DNA of 44,023 nt from Clostridia bacterium (lineage in GTDB: Bacteria; Bacillota; Clostridia; Christensenellales; CAG-138), in contig JAFRUN010000067.1 of assembly GCA_017438865.1 (NCBI GenBank), positions 1-44,023 of the forward strand, given 5' to 3'. Of this stretch, positions 15,820 to 22,436 are shown one piece after another (the first letter of the stretch is position 1; each line of letters begins with the position of its first letter). Made by a program: the position numbers and the translations under genes. Under the pieces are notes generated by a model, which ran no database searches, had not been told where the DNA came from, and saw only the letters and a list, made by a program, of their open reading frames with translations.

Positions 15820-16779
15820 TTATTTCATCCGGAACACGAGCGCGTGTTCGTCGAGCACGTCGCTTGCGGGCAGGTACAGCCGCGTCGCGTCCCTGGCGAG
15901 CCGGTAGTGATAGAGGATCAGCAGCACGCCGTCGAAGCCCTTCGGGACCAGCACGCCCTCCTCCCAGCAGAAGCGCAGCTCGCGGCCGTACCAGTCGTTC
16001 TCGAACGTCTCGCCCGCCTTCTGCCAGCATTTCACGCGCGTTCCGTACCAGTCCGCGGCAAACGTGCGGAAGCCGTCTTCGTCCTCGCGTGCGGACATCG
16101 CGTCGTCGACCGTGTAGTAATCGCCGTAGGTCCACGCCGCCTGCGCGCCGTTCTTTCTTGCGTCGTCGCCCGAAAACACCAGCCGGATCTTCACGATGCG
16201 CCATTCGTAGCCCTCGCGGGCGGGGAAGGTCTCATCGCCCTCGATCACGCGGTAGTCCGCGATCTCCGCGGTGCCGGTCACGTCGAGATCGCTGTCCTCA
16301 TAGGACGCGGTCGTATACGGCACGGGCACGCCGACCTCCATTTCGTTCGGCGTTTTTCCGGCAAGCGCGGGCGGCAGCGGTTCGCCCTCCGTATGTCCGC
16401 AGCGCGTGCACGTCGCGGGCGTCTGATAGGTCGCGTCCGTCATCGCGTGCCCGAGCGGTTCGCCGTGCGGTTCGCCGCAACGGGCGCAGATCTCGGGTTC
16501 GGTGCAGGTCGCGGGAAGATAAACGTGCCCGAGCGGCTCCTTGTGCAGTTCGCCGCAGCGCACGCACACCGACGGCTCGGTGCAGGTCTCGGTGTTGTAA
16601 ACGTGTCCCAGCGGTTCGCCGCGCGTTTCGCCGCAACGCGAACAGATCTCGGGTTCGGTGCACGTCGCCGCCGAGAATTCGTGGTTTTTAAAGAAGCAGG
16701 TCGTATAGATCAGGATCAGCACCGCGCCGATCGCCGCCGTGCCGACCGCAACGCCGATCCAAAGAAGAATCCGTTTCAT
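15820..16779 (-). CDS. Membrane-anchored protein with four 26-residue CxxC zinc-ribbon repeats
   Basis: 319 residues. An N-terminal membrane helix (7-25) is followed by four tandem repeats of exactly 26 residues (about 38-136), each with the pattern TCTEPxxCxRCGExxxEPLGH; the last copy replaces the first Cys by Tyr. The repeats resemble short treble-clef-like modules common in exported proteins of Clostridia. The remaining 180 residues form a beta-rich domain (EYGVPVPYTT-like start through YEWRIVKIRLVFSGDD and LLILYHYRLARDATRLYLP), similar in character to DUF4352/telokin-like exported domains, but I do not assign it. It has its own TTGCAA-type promoter. Function unknown; metal or peptide binding at the cell surface is an inference. 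Confidence 0.8.
   Translation of the reverse strand: MKRILLWIGVAVGTAAIGAVLILIYTTCFFKNHEFSAATCTEPEICSRCGETRGEPLGHVYNTETCTEPSVCVRCGELHKEPLGHVYLPATCTEPEICARCGEPHGEPLGHAMTDATYQTPATCTRCGHTEGEPLPPALAGKTPNEMEVGVPVPYTTASYEDSDLDVTGTAEIADYRVIEGDETFPAREGYEWRIVKIRLVFSGDDARKNGAQAAWTYGDYYTVDDAMSAREDEDGFRTFAADWYGTRVKCWQKAGETFENDWYGRELRFCWEEGVLVPKGFDGVLLILYHYRLARDATRLYLPASDVLDEHALVFRMK
16372..16668 (-). repeat. In-frame tandem repeat, 78-bp unit, 3.8 copies
   Basis: Encodes the four 26-residue CxxC modules of the protein at 15820-16779. Copies 1 to 3 are close at DNA level and copy 4 is diverged. Such arrays can change copy number by slippage or recombination. Confidence 0.8.
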
Positions 16780-16813
16780 GCGCTTTGCTCCCTTCTTCCC
16801 GCAATGTCTGTTT

Positions 16814-16842
16814 AGTGTATCATACGCATGCTTTGATTGCAA
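16814..16842 (-). promoter_or_regulatory. Promoter of the zinc-ribbon-repeat gene
   Basis: Minus strand TTGCAA (16837-16842), 17-base spacer, TACACT (16814-16819). Confidence 0.65.
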
Positions 16843-16880
16843 GTATACATCGCCGCCGGCGATTCGCGGCGATTCGTCCC

Positions 16881-16908
16881 AAAAACAAAAAACTCCCCAT
16901 CCGGGGAG
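16881..16908 (-). terminator. Terminator after cdsA
   Basis: Stem ctcccc/ggggag (16893-16898 with 16903-16908) followed on the minus strand by a T-rich run. It starts a few bases past the cdsA stop. Confidence 0.85.
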
Positions 16909-16915
16909 AAATAAT

Positions 16916-17734
16916 TTATACCGCGCGGAACAAAATGACCGCGAAGAACGCCACCGGCAGAGCAAAGCAGAAGCTGTCGATGCGGTCGATGAAGCCGCCG
17001 TGTCCCGGCAGCAGATCGGAGAAGTCCTTGATGCCCGCCTGCCGCTTGATCGCAGAGGCGCACAGATCGCCGAACTGTCCCGCGATCGTACAGAAGAACG
17101 ACGTGACGAGGTACACATGCCACGGGATCGGCGCGACGTCCCTAAGGATCACCCACGCGAGAAGCCCCAGCGCGGAGCCGAGCAGCGAACCGGAGATCGC
17201 GCCCTCGACCGTCTTATGCGGGCTGATCGACGGGCACAGCTTATGACGGCCGAACGCGCGTCCGAAAAAGTACGCGAACATATCGCACCCCGCGGCGGCA
17301 AACAGCGTGATCAGAAGCACGGGATAGAAGACCGCGTCCGCCTGAACGGAGAGGTACGCGTAGCCGAGGATGAACAGCGTCGGATACAGACAGACGATGC
17401 AGGAGCCGAGCACGTCGCGCATGGAGGTCTTTTTGAACAGCGCGCCCAGCAGCGCGAGCATGATCACGATACCGCCCGCGGTGAGATAGAACGCGGTTTC
17501 GTCCTTCAGATAAAACAGCACGCACAGGACGAGCGCAAGTCCGCGCGCCATCCACGGCGAGGTCTCAAAGCCCATGCGGTTCAGCGCGTCGGACATCTCG
17601 CGGGCGCAGAACCAGACCACGGCGTAGAAGAAGCAGAGCCGCGTGACGGGCCCGACGAGAACGCACGCGATCAGGCATGAAAGCAGCGCGGCGCCGGTGA
17701 TCACACGAACGAGCGTACCGCTTTTCCGTTTCAT
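16916..17734 (-). CDS. cdsA: Phosphatidate cytidylyltransferase CdsA
   Basis: Integral membrane enzyme that makes CDP-diacylglycerol from phosphatidic acid and CTP, the branch point of phospholipid synthesis. 272 residues with about eight hydrophobic helices. The family signature is split between SPHKTVEGAISGSLLG and the C-terminal GDLCASAIKRQAGIKDFSDLLPGHGGFIDRIDS, which holds the metal- and nucleotide-binding Asp residues. ATG 17734 follows aaaggagg. It has its own promoter (17763-17791) and terminator, so it is not co-transcribed with undecaprenyl diphosphate synthase or dxr as in many bacteria. Confidence 0.95.
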   Translation of the reverse strand: MKRKSGTLVRVITGAALLSCLIACVLVGPVTRLCFFYAVVWFCAREMSDALNRMGFETSPWMARGLALVLCVLFYLKDETAFYLTAGGIVIMLALLGALFKKTSMRDVLGSCIVCLYPTLFILGYAYLSVQADAVFYPVLLITLFAAAGCDMFAYFFGRAFGRHKLCPSISPHKTVEGAISGSLLGSALGLLAWVILRDVAPIPWHVYLVTSFFCTIAGQFGDLCASAIKRQAGIKDFSDLLPGHGGFIDRIDSFCFALPVAFFAVILFRAV

Positions 17735-17762
17735 ATCGCTTCCTCCTTTCCGTGATTGCAAC

Positions 17763-17791
17763 AGTATAGCACGGTTTCCGTTATTTGTCAG
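17763..17791 (-). promoter_or_regulatory. Promoter of cdsA
   Basis: Minus strand CTGACA (17786-17791), 17-base spacer, TATACT (17763-17768). The -35 lies in the last codons of the upstream small Feo gene. Confidence 0.75.
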
Positions 17792-17957
17792 CCCTTTTTT
17801 CGGAACAGGTTTTTCCGCACGCCGCGCAGTCGCCGCAGCACGCGGAGCGGTTTTCGCAGCAGGATCCGCCGCGCCTTCTGCGGCGGATCGCAAAGAACGC
17901 CGCCGCCGCGACCGCAAGCAGGACCAGCCCGAGAACGATCCAATCGACGGGTTTCAC
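17781..17957 (-). CDS. FeoB-associated Cys-rich membrane peptide
   Basis: 58 residues starting at GTG 17957, which overlaps the FeoB stop as GTGA. A single membrane helix (about 5-23) is followed by Arg residues and a Cys-rich tail (SCCENRSACCGDCAACGKTCSEK, eight Cys). This matches the small FeoB-associated Cys-rich family found directly after feoB in Bacillota; a role in ferrous-iron handling is presumed from context. It is too short to stand out in a long-ORF scan. Confidence 0.88.
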   Translation of the reverse strand: MKPVDWIVLGLVLLAVAAAAFFAIRRRRRGGSCCENRSACCGDCAACGKTCSEKRADK

Positions 17958-20308
17958 AGCCGGAACCCTCCGCCGATGAAGTGCACCAGGAACGCTGCGG
18001 CCCAGGCGATCGCGCACTGGAACAGCACGACGAGCGCCGCCCAGCCCCTGCCGAGCTCGCGCCGGATCGAGGCGATCGCCGCCACGCACGGCGTATACAG
18101 GAGGCAGAACGTCAAAAACGACAGCGCCGCAAGCGGGCTCAGAATGCTTTCGAGCATCTCTTTCGAGCCGAACAGCACGTTGATCGTGGAGACCACGCTC
18201 TCCTTTGCCATAAAGCCCGCAAAGAGCGCGGTGGACATACGCCAGTCGCCGAAGCCGAGCGGCTTGAAGATCGGCGCGATCACGCCTGCGATCACGGCGA
18301 GGATCGAATCGTGCTGATTCGTTACGATGTTCAGCCGGAAATCGAAGGTTTCGAGGAACCAGACCGCGACGGTCGCAATGAGAATGACCGTGAACGCACG
18401 CTCCAGAAAGTCCTTCGCCTTGTCCCACAGCAGCCGCAGCACGTTTTTCGCGCCGGGCAGACGGTAGTTCGGCAGCTCCATCACGAACGGGACCGCCTCG
18501 CCGCGGAACAGCGTGCCCTTTGAAACGAGCGCAAAGAGGATGCCGATGAGGATGCCGAAGACGTACAGCCCCACCATCACAAGCGCGGCATGGCGGGGAA
18601 AGAACGTGCCGGCGAAGAACGCATAGATCGGCAGCTTTGCCGAACAGCTCATGAACGGCGTCAGAAGGATCGTGAGTTTTCGGTCGCGGGCGGAGGGCAG
18701 CGTGCGGCTTGCCATCACGCCCGGCACGGTGCAGCCGAAGCCGATCAGCATCGGCACGATGCTGCGCCCCGAAAGCCCGATCTTGCGGAGCAGCTTATCC
18801 ATGACGAATGCAACGCGCGCCATATAGCCGGAATCCTCCAGAAGCGAGAGGAAGAAGAACAGCACGATGATGATCGGCAAAAAGCTCAGCACGCTTCCGA
18901 TGCCGGTGAAGATGCCTTTGATGATCAGCGAATGCAGGACGGGGCTGACGTTCCACGACGTGAGCGCGGCGTCGACGACGTTCGTCAGCGCGTCGATGCC
19001 CGCGGCAAGCAGGTCCTGCAGCGCCTTGCCGACCACATGGAACGTGAGGAAGAACACCAGACCCATGATGCCGATGAACACCGGGATCGCCGTGTATTTG
19101 CCGGTGAGAACGCGGTCGATGCAGCGGCTGCGCTTATGCTCCTTGCTCTCCTTCGGCTTGACGACCGCCGCGTCGCACAGCTTTTGAATGAACGAAAACC
19201 GCATATCCGCGATGGCGGCGGCGCGGTCCAGTCCGCGTTCCTCCTCCATCTGACAGATGATGTGTTCGACCATGTCGCGCTCGTTGTCGGAGAGCTTCAG
19301 CGCCTCGGTCACATACGGATCGCCCTCGACCAGCTTGCTTGCCGCGAAGCGGACCGGAATGCCCGCCTCCGCCGCGTGGTCCTCGATGAGGTGCATGATG
19401 CCGTGCAGGCACCGGTGCACCGCGCCGCCGTTCGCATCCCTGTCGCAGAAGTCGGTGCGCGTCGGCTTTTCCTGATACTGCGCCACGTGCATCGCGTGAC
19501 TGACGAGCTCGTCGACGCCCTCGTTCTTCGCCGCGGAGATCGGAATGACCGGGATGCCGAGGAGCGATTCCATTTCGTTGATGCGGATCGAGCCGCCGTT
19601 GCCGCGGACCTCGTCCATCATGTTCAGCGCAAGCACCATCGGCACGTCCAGCTCCATCAGCTGCATCGTGAGGTACAGGTTGCGCTCGATGTTCGTCGCG
19701 TCGACGATATTGATGATGCCGGTGGGCTTTTCGTCCAGAATGAACCGGCGGGACACGCGCTCCTCGTCGGAATAGGGAGAAAGGGAATAGATGCCGGGCA
19801 GGTCCGTGATCTCCGTGCCCGGATTGCCGCGGATCGCGCCGCCCTTGCGGTCGACGGTCACGCCCGGGAAGTTGCCGACATGCTGATTCGCGCCGGTGAG
19901 CTGGTTAAAGAGCGTCGTCTTGCCGCAGTTCTGGTTCCCCGCGAGCGCAAAGGTCAGCTTCGTGCCCTTTTTCAAAGGCGTCTCGGTCTCCTTGATGTGG
20001 AACCGCCCCGTTTCGCCGAGACCGGGGTGCTCGATCGCGGCGCGGCGTTCCGGCTTTTTCGGCGGTACGGCTTCCGTGTCCGAAAGCACCGCCGTGATCT
20101 TTTCCGCGTCCGCCACGCGCAGCGTCAGCTCGTATCCGTGGATCAGAAACTCCATCGGATCGCCCATCGGCGCGAGCTTCACAAGCGTCATCTTCACGCC
20201 CGGGATCACGCCCATGTCCAGAAAATGCTGTCGCAGCGCGCCCTCGCCGCCGACCGTTTCCACGGTCGCCGTCTGTCCCGGTTTCAATTCCCGCAGCGTC
20301 ATACCCAT
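17954..20308 (-). CDS. feoB: FeoA-FeoB fusion, ferrous iron transporter
   Basis: 784 residues. Residues 1-75 are a FeoA-type SH3-like domain (MTLRELKPGQTATVETVGG, FLDMGVIPG). After a linker, the FeoB G-protein domain starts at about 117 with P-loop GNQNCGKTT (124-132), switch GNFPGVTVDRKGG, DLPGIYSL, NMMDE and the guanine dissociation inhibitor region. The membrane domain carries the two Gate motifs (FGCTVPGVMASRTL, FMSCSAKLPIYAF). It imports Fe2+ across the membrane. Two in-frame starts, ATG 20308 and ATG 20302, flank the useful distance from ggagg (four and ten bases), so the exact start is uncertain. FeoA fused to FeoB is known in some anaerobes. A 7-bp hairpin (20322-20340) sits in the leader; no clear Fur or DtxR box is seen. 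Confidence 0.95.
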   Translation of the reverse strand: MGMTLRELKPGQTATVETVGGEGALRQHFLDMGVIPGVKMTLVKLAPMGDPMEFLIHGYELTLRVADAEKITAVLSDTEAVPPKKPERRAAIEHPGLGETGRFHIKETETPLKKGTKLTFALAGNQNCGKTTLFNQLTGANQHVGNFPGVTVDRKGGAIRGNPGTEITDLPGIYSLSPYSDEERVSRRFILDEKPTGIINIVDATNIERNLYLTMQLMELDVPMVLALNMMDEVRGNGGSIRINEMESLLGIPVIPISAAKNEGVDELVSHAMHVAQYQEKPTRTDFCDRDANGGAVHRCLHGIMHLIEDHAAEAGIPVRFAASKLVEGDPYVTEALKLSDNERDMVEHIICQMEEERGLDRAAAIADMRFSFIQKLCDAAVVKPKESKEHKRSRCIDRVLTGKYTAIPVFIGIMGLVFFLTFHVVGKALQDLLAAGIDALTNVVDAALTSWNVSPVLHSLIIKGIFTGIGSVLSFLPIIIVLFFFLSLLEDSGYMARVAFVMDKLLRKIGLSGRSIVPMLIGFGCTVPGVMASRTLPSARDRKLTILLTPFMSCSAKLPIYAFFAGTFFPRHAALVMVGLYVFGILIGILFALVSKGTLFRGEAVPFVMELPNYRLPGAKNVLRLLWDKAKDFLERAFTVILIATVAVWFLETFDFRLNIVTNQHDSILAVIAGVIAPIFKPLGFGDWRMSTALFAGFMAKESVVSTINVLFGSKEMLESILSPLAALSFLTFCLLYTPCVAAIASIRRELGRGWAALVVLFQCAIAWAAAFLVHFIGGGFRL

Positions 20309-20346
20309 TCATCCTCCGTCCGGTCCGTACACAACGGACCACGGAA

Positions 20347-20375
20347 ATTATACCGCATTCGTGCCGCGGGCGCAA
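20347..20375 (-). promoter_or_regulatory. Promoter of feoAB
   Basis: Minus strand TTGCGC (20370-20375), 17-base spacer, TATAAT (20347-20352). Confidence 0.75.
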
Positions 20376-20405
20376 GGGGAGGAAACGGTCGTTTCCCATC
20401 GTTTC

Positions 20406-20442
20406 AAAAAAAAACGCTTCCGATCCGTTCGATCGAAAGCGT
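20406..20442 (-). terminator. Terminator after the small lipoprotein gene
   Basis: Stem 20414-20425 with 20431-20442, 11 of 12 bases paired, five-base loop, followed on the minus strand by nine T (20406-20414). Confidence 0.88.
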
Positions 20443-20460
20443 CTGTTCGCAGCGATTGCG

Positions 20461-20706
20461 TCAGTTTCCCGCCGTTGCGCCTGCGCTCGGCGACGCCGCC
20501 GGCTCGGTCGGCATGACCGGCGCGACCGTATCCTCGGGCATCATGCTCGGAACGGGCGGCTGCGTCACAACAGGCGCCGCCGTCATGGTCGGCGCGGCAC
20601 TCGGCGCCTTCGTCGGCGTCGAAATGTTTCCGCGCGCGGAGCACGTGCAGCCGGCAAGCAGCAGCGTCAGAACGAGCAGCGGGATCAAAAAGAATCGTTT
20701 CATCAT
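20461..20706 (-). CDS. Small Thr/Pro/Ala-rich lipoprotein
   Basis: 81 residues. Signal peptide with clear lipobox LLAGC (Cys20), then a low-complexity Pro/Thr/Ala/Met region with no folded domain. Three ATG codons are possible; 20706 is six bases after aaaggag and is preferred to 20712, which touches it. It has its own strong terminator. No promoter is obvious. Likely a surface lipoprotein of unknown role. Confidence 0.75.
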   Translation of the reverse strand: MMKRFFLIPLLVLTLLLAGCTCSARGNISTPTKAPSAAPTMTAAPVVTQPPVPSMMPEDTVAPVMPTEPAASPSAGATAGN

Positions 20707-20764
20707 GCGCATCTCCTTTCGGTTCTTTTCCGTCAGTATGTCCGTCTTCGCCGCGGTTATACGC

Positions 20765-20793
20765 TTGCGGGACGTGGAAAACTATGCTATACT
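20765..20793 (+). promoter_or_regulatory. Promoter of ksgA placing the transcript start at the ATG
   Basis: TTGCGG (20765-20770), 17-base spacer, TATACT (20788-20793). Six bases separate the -10 from ATG 20800, so the expected +1 is the A of the start codon. No ribosome site exists. Confidence 0.72.
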
Positions 20794-20799
20794 GCGCGT

Positions 20800-21597
20800 A
20801 TGAGAGCAAGCGTCGCATTTGTCAAAACCGCATTATCGGAATTGAACGCAAACCCGAACCGCGCCCTCGGTCAGAACTTCTGCATCGACGGCGAGCGGCT
20901 TTCTTCCTGCGTCGACGCGATGACGCTTGCAAAAAACGTGATCGAGATCGGTCCCGGTCTCGGCGCCCTGACCGAGCTCCTGCTCGAAAAAAACGTCGCG
21001 CTCACCGCGGTCGAAAAGGACGAAGCGATGGCGGCGTATCTTCAAAAATCGCTCGCCGATCCGGATCTTGCGGTGATCGCGGGCGACGCGCTGAAATTCG
21101 ATTACAAAGCCGTGCAAAGGCCGTTTTCGGTCGTCGGCAATCTGCCGTACTACATCACCGCGCCGCTTTCGACGGCAGTTCTGAAGGCGCTGCCGGCGTC
21201 GTTTTACTGCATGGTGCAGAAGGAGGCGGCGGATCGCTTCTTCGCCGCGCCGAGGGACAAAAACTACGGACCGCTTTCGATTCTGGCACAGCTTTATTAT
21301 GACGCGAAGCCGCTTGCGGCATTCCCGCCGGACTGCTTTTATCCGAGCCCGGACGTGCAGTCGGTCTTCGTCGGCATGACGAAAAAACCGGACGCGCCGG
21401 AGGACGATCCCGCGGCGATTTTCGCGTTCTGCACCGCGCTTCTTTCCATGCGCCGCAAAACGATCAAAAACAATCTGAAACAATACGCAAACGCCGCGGA
21501 CGCGCTTTCTTCGCTCGGAATTTCGCCCGAGACGCGCGCGGAAACGCTTTCGCCCGAAACGTTCCTCTCCCTGTATCGTCTGCTGCAAATCGGATAA
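20800..21597 (+). CDS. rsmA: 16S rRNA (adenine1518-N6/adenine1519-N6)-dimethyltransferase
   Basis: KsgA/RsmA dimethylates two adjacent adenines in helix 45 of 16S rRNA with S-adenosylmethionine, a late check on 30S assembly. 265 residues. Motifs: LGQNFCID at the N-terminus, SAM-binding EIGPGLGALTE (47-57), the catalytic NLPYYITAPL and the C-terminal MRRKTIKNNLKQY. All are intact. The ATG lies six bases after a TATACT box with no Shine-Dalgarno, so the message is probably leaderless. It is a single-gene unit. Confidence 0.96.
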   Translation: MRASVAFVKTALSELNANPNRALGQNFCIDGERLSSCVDAMTLAKNVIEIGPGLGALTELLLEKNVALTAVEKDEAMAAYLQKSLADPDLAVIAGDALKFDYKAVQRPFSVVGNLPYYITAPLSTAVLKALPASFYCMVQKEAADRFFAAPRDKNYGPLSILAQLYYDAKPLAAFPPDCFYPSPDVQSVFVGMTKKPDAPEDDPAAIFAFCTALLSMRRKTIKNNLKQYANAADALSSLGISPETRAETLSPETFLSLYRLLQIG

Positions 21598-21695
21598 AAT
21601 TCCGGGAAAAAATCCCGAAAAGTTCACACGAAAAAAAGAGGATTCCGGCCCTCCTGCGTCGAATAAAGAAGTATCTTTGAAATAAAAACTTATAA

Positions 21696-21780
21696 TAAAC
21701 CTGTTTAGTAAACCTGTTTATTATTAAAAACATTACTTAATAAACCTGTTTCATAAATCTGTTTATATTAAACCGGTTTT
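21696..21780. repeat. Array of five 12-bp imperfect palindromes (TAAACCTGTTTA type)
   Basis: Copies at 21696-21707 and 21709-21720 (TAAACCTGTTTA), 21741-21752 (TAAACCTGTTTC), 21754-21765 (TAAATCTGTTTA) and 21769-21780 (TAAACCGGTTTT). Each has half-sites TAAAC/GTTTA around a two-base centre. Start-to-start distances are 13, 32, 13 and 15. The layout looks like protein-binding sites (operators or iterons) rather than a hairpin. It is not a CRISPR: the units are too short and the gaps uneven. Confidence 0.8.
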
Positions 21781-21783
21781 CTG

Positions 21784-21820
21784 CAAAAAAAGACTGCGAA
21801 GTTTCGATGCTTCGCAGTCT
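21784..21820 (-). terminator. Terminator after the FMN-binding lipoprotein gene
   Basis: Perfect 11-bp stem (21791-21801 with 21810-21820), eight-base loop, followed on the minus strand by a run of T (21784-21791). Confidence 0.92.
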
Positions 21821-21830
21821 TTATCGATGT

Positions 21831-22424
21831 TTATTTTTGTATGTTTCCGCGGTAATAATCCAGCGCGGCGTTGACCGCAAGGAGAACCGCGCGGGACGTC
21901 ACGGTCGCGCCGCTGATCGCATCGACGCCGTCGGCGCCTTCTCCGAACAGAGTGAAGGATTCAACGGAGCGGCCGACAAACTGTTCCTTGAAAAACGGTT
22001 CGTCCGCCTTCGTGCCCATGCCGGGCGTTTCGTTCATTTCGAGAAAGTAAATTCCCGTTGTAACGCCCTCCGGCGTGACGCCGAGCGCAAGCGTCAGCGG
22101 CGGATTGTATGCATTGTGATTCGTGACGACAATCGCATAACCGACCACGACCCCTTTTACATCTTCTGCAATCTCCGTGCGTGTAATATATGTACTACCG
22201 TATCGACCGTCACCGTATGGCCCATCCGCTGCTTCGATTTCGGTTTTGCGGACGGAGACGGCGTCGGGAAACAGCGCCAGGATTTCCGGAGGCGGCTGCT
22301 TTTCAAGCCGGATCTCCGTTATGAGCGTCTCGTACCGATCCTGCGCGGCATCGAACAGCCGGCAGCCGAACGCCGGCAGCATCAGCAAAACCAGCAGAAC
22401 GGCGATGATCCGTTTTTTCTTCAT
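21831..22424 (-). CDS. FMN-binding (RnfG-like) lipoprotein with flavinylation motif
   Basis: 197 residues. Lipoprotein signal with lipobox AFGC (Cys21). The C-terminal half is an FMN-binding domain: NETPGMGTKADEPFFKEQFVG followed by DAISGAT (168-174), the target motif for covalent FMN attachment to the Thr by ApbE-type transferases. It should therefore hold a flavin outside the membrane and take part in extracytosolic electron transfer. No other Rnf, Nqr or ApbE gene is in the window. aaggag precedes the ATG, 12 bases after the uvrB stop, so it is the last gene of the long minus-strand operon. The family is firm; the electron partners are unknown. Confidence 0.88.
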   Translation of the reverse strand: MKKKRIIAVLLVLLMLPAFGCRLFDAAQDRYETLITEIRLEKQPPPEILALFPDAVSVRKTEIEAADGPYGDGRYGSTYITRTEIAEDVKGVVVGYAIVVTNHNAYNPPLTLALGVTPEGVTTGIYFLEMNETPGMGTKADEPFFKEQFVGRSVESFTLFGEGADGVDAISGATVTSRAVLLAVNAALDYYRGNIQK

Positions 22425-22436
22425 AGAAACTGCTCC

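Larger units (their letters stand above)
21598..21830. other. AT-rich convergent gap between ksgA and the FMN-binding lipoprotein gene
   Basis: About 230 bases with no gene. The middle part is far more AT-rich than its surroundings and carries the five-copy palindrome array (21696-21780), followed by a terminator (21784-21820). No promoter with a matching open frame was found on either strand. Confidence 0.6.

Noticed and set aside
21696-21780. Reading the AT-rich repeats as a small CRISPR array
   Set aside because: Units are 12 bases and spacers 1 to 20 bases, with no cas genes; this does not fit any CRISPR type.
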